Below are positions 1 through 6,571 of a stretch of DNA of 10,800 bases, one piece after another. Made by a program: the position numbers and the translations under genes. The stretch comes from JBEIHI01 sp964655245 (GTDB lineage: Bacteria > Bdellovibrionota > UBA2394). The notes under the pieces are model-generated. The model saw only the letters and a program-made list of their open reading frames with translations. It was not told where the DNA came from and made no database searches. Every line of letters starts with the position of its first letter. Position 1 is the first letter of the stretch. The stretch covers positions 1 to 10,800 of the forward strand of contig CAZZLQ010000064.1 in NCBI GenBank assembly GCA_964655245.1. The letters run 5' to 3'.

Positions 1-515
1 ATATTGAGATCGATACCCACCTGCTTGGAGTTGCCCATATGGAAATAAGAAACGCCAGATCCCACCTGCCAAAGGTGATAGACGATTCCGCGGTTAAACC
101 AATTGGACTTGCTATAAAGCAAGTTTAGATAACCTCGAGTCGAAAATCGAAGGGTCAGGTCTTTGATCGATCCTTCATCCACTGACACAGTAGAACTGGT
201 GTTTGAAGCATCATTTTCGATTTTGCCTTTTAGGCCCGTATCAAAGTTATGCAGTGTCACGCCCACGTTGAGGACATCCCACGTAAAGAACTCCGAGAAC
301 TGGGCGCTCACTCCAAGATCAAACTGGATGGGCTTTCGAAACGCATCCAAGGGAAGACTGCTGATGCCCACATCCAGCGAGATTCGATCTTGAAAACTAT
401 ATCGATAAGACTCAACAACTTTCACCTTGTCTTGAGCACTCGCCACTTCGAAACTCAAGATTAACAGAGCAGTTGCCAACCACGCTGTACTCATCACCCG
501 TTTGCCGCTTTTCAC
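1..515 (-). CDS. Outer-membrane beta-barrel protein, N-terminal part (cut by window edge)
   Basis: The reading frame is open from a GTG at 515 to the window edge (about 171 residues seen, C-terminus missing). The GTG overlaps the TGA of the upstream gene (GTGA) and follows an AGGAGG site at 520-525 with a short 4-base spacer. From this start the protein has a textbook signal peptide: basic n-region (KSGKR), hydrophobic core (residues 11-22) and an ASA cleavage site near residue 27. A later ATG at 494 would lose the basic n-region. The mature part begins VKVVESYRYSF and contains SSLPLDAFRKPIQFDLG followed by alternating polar/hydrophobic strands with many aromatic residues, as in outer-membrane barrels. 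The LPLDAF stretch resembles the outer-membrane beta-barrel family I know from myxobacteria and Bdellovibrio; that is recognition from memory, not a search. Being last in the proton-channel operon, it is plausibly the outer-membrane partner of the TonB-like protein. Confidence 0.8.
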   Translation of the reverse strand, partial: MKSGKRVMSTAWLATALLILSFEVASAQDKVKVVESYRYSFQDRISLDVGISSLPLDAFRKPIQFDLGVSAQFSEFFTWDVLNVGVTLHNFDTGLKGKIENDASNTSSTVSVDEGSIKDLTLRFSTRGYLNLLYSKSNWFNRGIVYHLWQVGSGVSYFHMGNSKQVGIDLN

Positions 516-1468
516 AAGACCTCCTTTTTCAAGAACCGCATGGGGTACTTGACGGAAACACTCACGCCACCTTTTGGTTTAGGAAACTTCCAAGCTTTCA
601 TCTTCTTTTCTAAACAAGAGAACAGGCCCGTCTCTTGAAAAGCAGGAGAGCTAAACTGAACCGCCTCCACTCCACCGTCAGCGCTGATTACCCACTCAGA
701 GCCCACTTCACCTTCCAGTTGAGAAGACTTGAGCAGTTGAATCTCATAACAGTAGCGAAGCTGAACCTCGTTCTCCTCAACAACCATCTGAATCAATTCG
801 AGGGGAAGGCCCTCAGAGATCTGCAGCTCATCTTGCGCCGGTCTGAAGATCAATCCTTTGGGACCGTTGGCATGACCCACAAGTCCCCCATCATAGGTCG
901 CCCCACTGAGGCGATCAGCCACTAAGAGATCTGAAGAAACCTCTGTTTTGTCGGCAATCGCAACGGAGTTGAGATTGAAAGCTTTCGACGCCGTCCGAGA
1001 CTGAGCCACACCTGGAGCTGATTTACTCGCGAGCGCCTGAGATTTGGCCAACAAATCAGCGAGGGGGAGATTGAACTTTTCTTCTTGTGCACGGTTAGAG
1101 ACATCTCGAGTGACCATTTTATTTTTCTGAATCTCTTTCGGAGTATTTTTAGTCACAGCTCTTTTTTTGTTTTTTGCCTTGAAGGCGGCCTCTTTGAGCT
1201 GCACTGATGCCAGCTCACGCTGCAAGAGCTCCTTTTTTTTGATCTCAATCATTTGAATCTGCTTCACTACTTCTTGCGCTGCCGTCTGGACACGAACTTC
1301 CCTCTTAGGCATCGATGTCCCTTGAGGAATATGTCTCCAATTCTTCCAAGCAGAGGCTCCGAAAACAACCAGAAGAGCGTAAAGCAAAAGACTAATGAGT
1401 AGGCTCAGCAGCCATGCTTTTGAATCGTCTTCGTGGACGTGGTTGTTATGTATAACAGCAACACTCAT
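512..1468 (-). CDS. TonB-like energy transducer with AgmX/PglI-type C-terminal domain
   Basis: From the ATG at 1468 the protein is 318 residues. It has a short cytoplasmic N-terminus, one membrane helix (about 18-40), a Lys/Glu-rich probably coiled segment (about 62-105), a low-complexity periplasmic linker, and a C-terminal domain (about 220-312). That domain carries the AgmX/PglI-like features RYCYE (Cys240), a second Cys285, WKFPKPKGG and a terminal KYPMRF. This is the TonB/TolA topology: an inner-membrane anchor coupled to an ExbB/ExbD motor, spanning the periplasm to an outer-membrane partner. The frame remains open to an ATG at 1549, preceded by AGGA at a spacing of 8. I prefer 1468 because it lies one base after the stop of the preceding gene and gives a normal short N-tail; the longer form would overlap that gene by 80 bases. 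The two cysteines could form a disulfide (inference). The function is probably envelope energy transduction; the substrate is unknown. Confidence 0.85.
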   Translation of the reverse strand: MSVAVIHNNHVHEDDSKAWLLSLLISLLLYALLVVFGASAWKNWRHIPQGTSMPKREVRVQTAAQEVVKQIQMIEIKKKELLQRELASVQLKEAAFKAKNKKRAVTKNTPKEIQKNKMVTRDVSNRAQEEKFNLPLADLLAKSQALASKSAPGVAQSRTASKAFNLNSVAIADKTEVSSDLLVADRLSGATYDGGLVGHANGPKGLIFRPAQDELQISEGLPLELIQMVVEENEVQLRYCYEIQLLKSSQLEGEVGSEWVISADGGVEAVQFSSPAFQETGLFSCLEKKMKAWKFPKPKGGVSVSVKYPMRFLKKEVL

Positions 1469-1469
1469 G

Positions 1470-1760
1470 TTAGTAGCCGAGTCGAGTCGCCTCCCATAAT
1501 CGAAACTGTAATCGCTCCTCCAAAAGCCTTCGGGATTGGGGAACGACATCCTTAAAATCCTGCAAGCCTTGCGGCGCTACAATATTCCCCTCGATCTGAG
1601 CCGCTTGAAGCTCGTGTTCTTTTTTCAATCCTCCCGAAGGCGCATCAGCCACGCTCACTGAAGGCAGCTGAAAATCCTGAGGATTTTGCTCGGAGCTCAA
1701 CGTGAGGGACTCTGCTCCTGCGTCTGAAGTCAAACTAAGTGCAAACAAAACATGGATCAT
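1470..1760 (-). CDS. Small exported protein of unknown function inside the proton-channel operon
   Basis: This 96-residue protein is not one I recognise. It looks real for three reasons. Its ATG at 1760 overlaps the TGA of the preceding ExbD-like gene (ATGA). A strong GAGGAGGG ribosome site lies at 1767-1774, 6 bases upstream. The N-terminus reads as a short signal peptide, with hydrophobic residues 2-10 and a possible AGA cleavage site near residue 16, although it lacks a clear basic n-region. The remainder is polar and Gln/Glu-rich. The last third (about residues 75-96) is strongly charged and likely helical (SRRLLEERLQFRLWEATRLGY region). There are no cysteines after the signal and no membrane helix. 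Given its place between ExbD and the TonB-like gene, a periplasmic accessory of that complex is the simplest guess. Confidence 0.65.
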   Translation of the reverse strand: MIHVLFALSLTSDAGAESLTLSSEQNPQDFQLPSVSVADAPSGGLKKEHELQAAQIEGNIVAPQGLQDFKDVVPQSRRLLEERLQFRLWEATRLGY

Positions 1761-2167
1761 TGAAGACCCTCCTCAACTCGTTCGGCCAGAAAATCAAACT
1801 CGGTAAATCCCATCCGAGTCAGTCGAGCCATAATTTTTTCAACAGTTTCATACGAAAAATTCCGATCAACTGAGATCAAAATCTTTTGAGGGCTGAGCGA
1901 AGCTGTTGACAGATACGCATCAAGATCCTCAAAGGTGGAAAACATTTGATTGTTGAAGCCAACTCCCCTGGCGCCAATAGCTAGTTTGATGAACGGCGAT
2001 TGATCTTGCTGAGCTGTTGTCTTGGGGAGGTCTTTATCATGTGCCAGTTCGCTTGTTGTTTGATCCGTTGCAAATGAAAGAATCAAAAAGATTAACAGAA
2101 CGGTCAAAACATCCACCATTGGAGCGAGACTCAGATGATCTTGCTTTAAAGAAGTCCGTCGTCTCAT
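1757..2167 (-). CDS. ExbD/TolR-family proton-channel subunit (second copy)
   Basis: This 136-residue protein has the ExbD/TolR plan: a basic cytoplasmic start (MRRRTSLKQ), a single membrane helix (about 15-33), then a periplasmic domain. The helix carries the family's essential aspartate in LAPMVDVLTVLL (Asp19), the residue that takes part in proton translocation within the ExbB/TolQ channel. The periplasmic part ends with a segment (ILISVDRNFSYETVEKIM) like the ExbD/TolR C-terminal fold. Its ATG overlaps the stop of the other ExbD-like gene (ATGA), with GGAGG 7 bases upstream. Two different ExbD-like proteins next to one channel gene suggest a motor with a mixed ExbD/TolR dimer, as seen in some gliding-motility and TolQR-like systems (inference). 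Confidence 0.9.
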   Translation of the reverse strand: MRRRTSLKQDHLSLAPMVDVLTVLLIFLILSFATDQTTSELAHDKDLPKTTAQQDQSPFIKLAIGARGVGFNNQMFSTFEDLDAYLSTASLSPQKILISVDRNFSYETVEKIMARLTRMGFTEFDFLAERVEEGLQ

Positions 2168-2625
2168 TGCACAGCCTCCGTCAAAATGACTACGTTGAGG
2201 GTTGGTGAAAATTTGCGAAAAGCTTCGACCACCAAAAGAGTTTCCTCAACTCGGCCCTTTGTATTGCCCTTAAAGAGCAAGGACTTGATCTCGGATTTGC
2301 GGGGCTCAACCTTCTGAAGATATTCCTTTAAGGCTTTTTCATCGAAGCCCTGGCCGTTGAAGGCTAAAGCTTCTAGATCACCCTGCGCTTGAAGATCGTA
2401 GAGTCGGATCTTTAAACCCTCCGAGTTTAACTCGGCATACATCTGAAGTCCGACTGGCGCTGAAACGTCTGAGACTGGTGCCGTCCCTGGGGTAAAAACT
2501 TTGAGCTGGCTCAATTGAATGAAGACAGTCGAAAGTAAAACAAAGACAACGAGCGTCACAAAGACGTCAATGAATGGCGCCAGATTCAAATCGCTCTCAA
2601 AAGTTTGTCTTACTCTCCGTGACAT
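2164..2625 (-). CDS. ExbD/TolR-family proton-channel subunit (first copy)
   Basis: This 153-residue protein has a basic N-terminus (MSRRVRQ), one membrane helix (about 16-38) and a periplasmic domain. The helix contains the conserved channel aspartate in LNLAPFIDVFVTLV (Asp20). The C-terminal part (GRVEETLLVVEAFRKF, then LNVVILTEA) matches the usual ExbD/TolR ending, in which a helix precedes the last beta-strand. It starts 5 bases after the stop of the ExbB/TolQ-like gene, with an AAGGG site inside that gene's end, and its own stop overlaps the next start. It would sit in the inner membrane with the ExbB/TolQ protein and use the proton gradient to drive the TonB-like protein. Sequence alone does not decide between ExbD, TolR and Agl-type subfamilies. 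Confidence 0.92.
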   Translation of the reverse strand: MSRRVRQTFESDLNLAPFIDVFVTLVVFVLLSTVFIQLSQLKVFTPGTAPVSDVSAPVGLQMYAELNSEGLKIRLYDLQAQGDLEALAFNGQGFDEKALKEYLQKVEPRKSEIKSLLFKGNTKGRVEETLLVVEAFRKFSPTLNVVILTEAVQ

Positions 2626-2630
2626 GAAAC

Positions 2631-3398
2631 TCAGCCCTTTCGTTCGGTTTTTGTGATGAAATAATCCACCACAGTGGCCTCATCAAAAGTTTCAGGTTGA
2701 GCCTTCTGAACATTCTGAGTGGTCTCTGTGACCTTGGTCACGATCGGCTGAATCGCTGACTTTCTCAGAATTTCCTCCACCTTTCGGTGGCTCAGACTCA
2801 GCTTTTTGATTTCAAGGGCGACAAAATCAAGATCTGCAATCAAGTTTCGAGCGATTCCACTAATGTGGAGATGAAACAGGAGAGCTGGAATTGCGACGAT
2901 CAATCCGGCAGCTGTGGTCATCATTGATTCGGAAACCCCCGCAGCAAGGGCTTGAGATCGAGCCGCTGCTTCGGCAACTTGGTTTCCGATCGCTCCAAAG
3001 GATTTGATTAGACCGACAACCGTTCCCACGAGACCCAGAAGTGTCGAGATATTCGCCAAGGTCGACAGCGCGTTCACACGCTTTTCAATCAGTGGAATCG
3101 AGTGAGTAATCTCCGCTTCGAGCGCCAGATGCAGCTCTTCGGAGGATTGATGTCGATGCCTTAGTCCCGTATCAACGAGTCGAGCGAATGGCTTGTTTTT
3201 AAAAGATTTGGCCTTTTCCTCGATTTCTTTGAAGTTGTCGGTGATAAAAGCATCACGAATGTTCTGAATAAATCGTCTCGAATTGAGCCGATAGAGAATT
3301 CCAAGCTTGAGATACCGCTCAATCGCCGTCAGCAGGACCACAAAACCTAAAACGCCAATCGCATAAAAGAAAAAACCGCCTTGCGCTATCGAAATCAT
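2631..3398 (-). CDS. MotA/TolQ/ExbB-family proton channel protein
   Basis: From the ATG at 3398 this is a 255-residue inner-membrane protein with three helices: about 8-28, 112-135 and 156-178. The long cytoplasmic section between helices 1 and 2 is typical of the family. The diagnostic block is present: LLGLVGTVVGLIKSF in helix 2, then LAAGVSESMMTTAAGLIVAIP in helix 3, with the conserved threonines lining the channel. After helix 3 there is a tail of about 75 residues, rich in Lys, Thr and Glu, which is longer than in short ExbB forms. Start choice: an ATG at 3404 is also in frame, but AAGG abuts it, whereas the same site is well spaced for 3398. It is the first gene of the left operon. The products that follow (two ExbD, one TonB-like, one barrel) define it as the stator of an envelope machine. 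Confidence 0.92.
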   Translation of the reverse strand: MISIAQGGFFFYAIGVLGFVVLLTAIERYLKLGILYRLNSRRFIQNIRDAFITDNFKEIEEKAKSFKNKPFARLVDTGLRHRHQSSEELHLALEAEITHSIPLIEKRVNALSTLANISTLLGLVGTVVGLIKSFGAIGNQVAEAAARSQALAAGVSESMMTTAAGLIVAIPALLFHLHISGIARNLIADLDFVALEIKKLSLSHRKVEEILRKSAIQPIVTKVTETTQNVQKAQPETFDEATVVDYFITKTERKG

Positions 3399-3581
3399 AA
3401 CCATCCTTTAAGAGCTTGTTTGTTAACCGAAACCACCATTTACCCCCTGAAGAGTTCAAGAAGCGTGCCCCACAACACCCCTTAAAACGGCTTTTTAATG
3501 GCAATTGAACTCGCAGTACGCAAAATGTATCGAGACGACGGGATCAATACTTGGTCGTGATTCTCAAATTGAAAAGCTCGG
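3399..3581. other. Spacer between oppF and the proton-channel operon
   Basis: This is 183 bases without a credible gene. On the minus strand it should contain either the promoter of the proton-channel operon or a read-through leader from opp. I found no GC-rich hairpin followed by a T-run that would end the opp transcript. A small AT-rich inverted repeat (TTAAAA-CGGCT-TTTTAA) lies at 3482-3498; it could be an operator, but the arms are only 6 bases. The best sigma70-like match on the minus strand (TTGCGT, 17 bases, CATTAA) is weak, so I do not call a promoter. Confidence 0.5.
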
Positions 3582-4586
3582 CTACTGAGCCAAATGGCAG
3601 GTCACAACGGATCCGTTGGCCAACTTTCGCGGCTGTGGAATCTCAACTTTGCAACGAGCCTCAGCGTGAGGGCAGCGAGGATGGAAGGTGCAACCCTTGG
3701 GCAAATCAATGGGGGAAGGAATCTCCCCTACCAACTGGATTCGCTTCCGAGCTCTTTCCTTCAGAGGATCAGGAATGGGCACAGCCGAAAGCAAAGCTTG
3801 AGTGTAAGGATGCTTTGGTTCCGCATACAAAGCCTTTGTCTCGTTGATCTCCACGATCTTTCCGAGATACATCACGGCCACGCGATGGCTGAGTGTTTTC
3901 ACAACAGACAGATCATGGGCGATAAAAATAAACGCCATCCCGTATTTCCGCTGTAGGTCCTGAAGGAGATTAATAATCTGAGCTTGAATGGAAACGTCCA
4001 GAGCAGAAACAGGCTCATCCGCCACGATCAACTCAGGTCGGACCGCTAACGCTCGAGCGATGTTAATTCGTTGTCGCTGACCACCACTGAATTCATGGGG
4101 ATAACGATTCAAAAACTTAGGATTGAGATTCACTTCCTCCAGAAGCTCAGCCACTCGAGCCTTGATCTGACCTCTGTTGAGAGTCGTCAAAGAATTCAGA
4201 GGCTCTGCCAAAATATCGCCAATCGTCATTCGAGGATCCAATGAACTGAAGGGATTTTGGAAAACCATTTGAAAGTGCTGTCGAAGAGGTTTGACCTGCT
4301 TAAAAGTCAAAGGTCTCATGTCTTGGCCTTGAAAATAAATCGAGCCCGCCGTCGTGCGAATGAGCTGAGTGACCGCCCGACCGGTAGTTGACTTTCCGCA
4401 ACCGCTCTCGCCTACAAGCCCCAGAGTCTCCCCCTCAACCACTGAAAAACTCACTCCATCAACGGCATGAACAACTCGTTGTTCCTTTCGAAACAATCCG
4501 CCACGAGTCACAGGAAAATGGACCTTAAGATCTCGAACATCCAGCAATGGAGAAGCTGCTTGCTTGTTGGTCTGCGCGTTCATCAT
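3582..4586 (-). CDS. oppF: Oligopeptide ABC transporter ATP-binding protein OppF
   Basis: This 334-residue protein is one of the two ATPases powering peptide import. It has all ABC motifs: Walker A GESGCGKST (59-67), Q-loop Gln110, signature FSGGQ (166-170), Walker B LIVADEP (186-192) and H-loop His224. The N-terminal part contains the OppF/DppF-type insertion (TRGGLFRKEQRVVHAVDG), and the C-terminus carries the oligopeptide/dipeptide extension (HPYTQALLSAVP, GEIPSP). Four cysteines (299, 305, 312, 330) in this extension have the spacing CX5CX6CX17C, the same as in the neighbouring OppD. Two adjacent ATG codons (4586 and 4583) overlap the stop of oppD; either may be used. It is the last gene of the opp operon and should pair with OppD under the OppB/OppC membrane channel. 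Confidence 0.96.
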   Translation of the reverse strand: MMNAQTNKQAASPLLDVRDLKVHFPVTRGGLFRKEQRVVHAVDGVSFSVVEGETLGLVGESGCGKSTTGRAVTQLIRTTAGSIYFQGQDMRPLTFKQVKPLRQHFQMVFQNPFSSLDPRMTIGDILAEPLNSLTTLNRGQIKARVAELLEEVNLNPKFLNRYPHEFSGGQRQRINIARALAVRPELIVADEPVSALDVSIQAQIINLLQDLQRKYGMAFIFIAHDLSVVKTLSHRVAVMYLGKIVEINETKALYAEPKHPYTQALLSAVPIPDPLKERARKRIQLVGEIPSPIDLPKGCTFHPRCPHAEARCKVEIPQPRKLANGSVVTCHLAQ

Positions 4587-5575
4587 CCTTGTCCTACCTT
4601 GGTTGTCTCAACGGGAACGGGGAAAAAGCACTCATAGGAATGGGTCTCAGACTCACGAGACACAGCAGGTCTCTGACTTCGACACTGAGACTGCGCAAAC
4701 TGACAACGAGGTGCAAATGCACATTCATTTCCCAAGGTGGTCAAATCCGGAGGAGATCCCGGAATGGGCTTCAGTCGAGCGCCAGGCTCAATGTCCACAC
4801 TCGGAATCGATTCCAACAAACCTCGAGTATAGGGATGTCGTGTTCTGTAGAAAATATCATCGGCAATACCTTGTTCAGCAATTCGACCGCCGTACATGAC
4901 CATGACTCGATCACAGAGACCGGCGACCACTCCCATGTCATGAGTGATCAGAATAATGGAGGTACCGTGCTTCTCGTTGATCTCTTTTAGCAATTCGAGA
5001 ATCTGAGCCTGAATCGTCACATCCAACGCAGTAGTCGGCTCATCCGCGATCAAAATCTTGGGTTTTAGCAACAAACTCATGGCAATCATGATTCGCTGCT
5101 TGAGACCTCCTGAAAGCTGGTGAGGATAGGAATCAAAACGGATCTCAGGCTCAGGCACGCCAAGCTGCTCCAAAATCTCTAAGCATCGCCGACGCGCTTC
5201 TGTAGGCGTCATAGTCGAGTGGACCTGCAAAACTTCCATCAGCTGGGTCGAAATTTTCAGATAGGGGTTCAATGAAGTGAAAGGATCCTGAAAGATCATC
5301 GAGATGTCCTTCCCTCGAATATCTCTCATCTTCGGTTCCGGCAGCTTCAACAAATCCTGTTGCTCAAACAGGACCTGACCCGAGGTGACTCGAGCAGGAG
5401 GCATAGGCAACAGGCCCATAATGCCCAAGTTCGTCACCGACTTACCACTTCCGCTCTCGCCCACAATCCCAAGCACTTCTTGCTCGCGCAAATTGAAGGA
5501 AACATTGTCGACGGCTCTTACCGTGCCTTCATCTGTTCGAAACTCAATACTGAGATCTTTGACCTGAAGAAGCAT
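4583..5575 (-). CDS. oppD: Oligopeptide ABC transporter ATP-binding protein OppD
   Basis: This 330-residue ATPase of the OppD/DppD type has Walker A GESGSGKS (39-46), Q-loop Gln96 in FQDPFTSLNP, signature LSGG (154-157, LSGGLKQR), Walker B ILIADEP (174-180) and H-loop His212. The C-terminal extension contains HPYTRGLLESIP and GSPPDL, typical of peptide transporters, followed by four cysteines at 285, 291, 298 and 316 (CX5CX6CX17C). In an actinobacterial Opp system this C-terminal cysteine domain is known to hold a [4Fe-4S] cluster, so the same is plausible here. The gene starts 3 bases after the oppC stop with only a weak ribosome site, so translation is probably coupled, and its end overlaps oppF. 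Confidence 0.96.
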   Translation of the reverse strand: MLLQVKDLSIEFRTDEGTVRAVDNVSFNLREQEVLGIVGESGSGKSVTNLGIMGLLPMPPARVTSGQVLFEQQDLLKLPEPKMRDIRGKDISMIFQDPFTSLNPYLKISTQLMEVLQVHSTMTPTEARRRCLEILEQLGVPEPEIRFDSYPHQLSGGLKQRIMIAMSLLLKPKILIADEPTTALDVTIQAQILELLKEINEKHGTSIILITHDMGVVAGLCDRVMVMYGGRIAEQGIADDIFYRTRHPYTRGLLESIPSVDIEPGARLKPIPGSPPDLTTLGNECAFAPRCQFAQSQCRSQRPAVSRESETHSYECFFPVPVETTKVGQG

Positions 5576-5578
5576 GGC

Positions 5579-6571
5579 CTATTGCTTTCCTTTCAACTTG
5601 GGATCCAGAGCATCGCGCAGACCATCTCCAATAAAATTCAAACTAAAGAGAGTCAGCGTTAACGCCAAACCAGGAAACACAATCTGCCAAGGACAGAAGA
5701 GATAAATGGATTGAGCATCAGCCACAATGGAGCCCCATGAGGCCATTGGAGCCTGCACGCCCAAACCAATGAAGCTCAGAAAAGATTCTTCGAGCATTAC
5801 CCGCGGCACTAAAAGTGAGAAATAAACAATGATCGGGCCAATTGTATTTGGAATGAGATGAATCAAAATAATCGATAGATGCGATGTCCCACTCGCCCTC
5901 GCAGCTTCTACAAACTCGGAGTTCTTCAGCGACATGACCTGGCCTCGGACGATCCGCGCCGTTGTCAGCCAAGAGACCGCACCAATGGCAATAAAGAGCA
6001 GGTAGAAAGAACGTCCTGCGACCGCCATCAGCAAAATCACAAAAAACATAAATGGCAGCGAGTAAAGAGTGTCCACAAATCGCATCATGAGATTGTCGAG
6101 ACGCCCCCCCACATAACCAGCGATTGATCCATAGAGAACTCCAATGATCAAACTCACAATGGCCGCCAGAAAACCTACGGCGAGTGAAACCCGAGCGCCG
6201 TACAAAATACGGACCAAAAGATCTCGTCCGAGTTCATCAGTGCCAAGCCAATGCCGTGTATTCCAATAGATCGGTCCAAGCTGAACATAGTCTTCAGGGA
6301 TCACGGTGCGAATTCCATCAGGAAGAGCATTCACATCCATCACCACGGGAGGGGTATTGATTCGATCCAGATCCTGAAGCTCATAAGGATAGGAAGACAG
6401 GATTGGACCGAGAACTGCAGACACAACCACGATCGTCATGAAGACCAAGCTAACGACAGCCGCTTTGTTCTTGGACAGTCGCTTCACAGCATCTTGCCAA
6501 AGACTGCGATGGTTCTTCTCAGACTTCGTTGACTGAGCCACGGAATCGTTTTGAGCAGCTGCTTTACTCAT
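5579..6571 (-). CDS. oppC: Oligopeptide ABC transporter permease OppC
   Basis: From the ATG at 6571 the protein has 330 residues. The N-terminal OppC-specific region (SLWQDAVKRLSKNKAAVVSL) leads into helix 1 (about 38-58). A periplasmic loop follows, and then the permease core with five more helices. The cytoplasmic EAA loop that docks on the ATPases is visible (EAARASG, 222-228, followed by HLIPN). The C-terminus FNFIGDGLRDALDP-like block matches enterobacterial OppC closely. The loop after helix 1 (about 61-108) is longer than in the E. coli protein, which accounts for its greater length (330 against about 302). An in-frame ATG at 6613 exists, but it lies deep inside oppB. The 6571 start has AAGG 7 bases upstream and overlaps the oppB stop by 8 bases, as expected in an operon. 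Confidence 0.95.
   Translation of the reverse strand: MSKAAAQNDSVAQSTKSEKNHRSLWQDAVKRLSKNKAAVVSLVFMTIVVVSAVLGPILSSYPYELQDLDRINTPPVVMDVNALPDGIRTVIPEDYVQLGPIYWNTRHWLGTDELGRDLLVRILYGARVSLAVGFLAAIVSLIIGVLYGSIAGYVGGRLDNLMMRFVDTLYSLPFMFFVILLMAVAGRSFYLLFIAIGAVSWLTTARIVRGQVMSLKNSEFVEAARASGTSHLSIILIHLIPNTIGPIIVYFSLLVPRVMLEESFLSFIGLGVQAPMASWGSIVADAQSIYLFCPWQIVFPGLALTLTLFSLNFIGDGLRDALDPKLKGKQ

Noticed and set aside
3482..3498. AT-rich inverted repeat as a Rho-independent terminator of opp
   Set aside because: The arms are only 6 A/T base pairs and are followed on the minus strand by GGGG instead of a T-run, so it would make a poor terminator.
4547..4990. Plus-strand open frame of 147 codons (and similar ones at 8322-8753, 3594-3956 and 10448-10750)
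   Set aside because: Each lies antisense to a well-supported gene, has no recognisable domain or good ribosome site, and its composition follows from the opposite frame.
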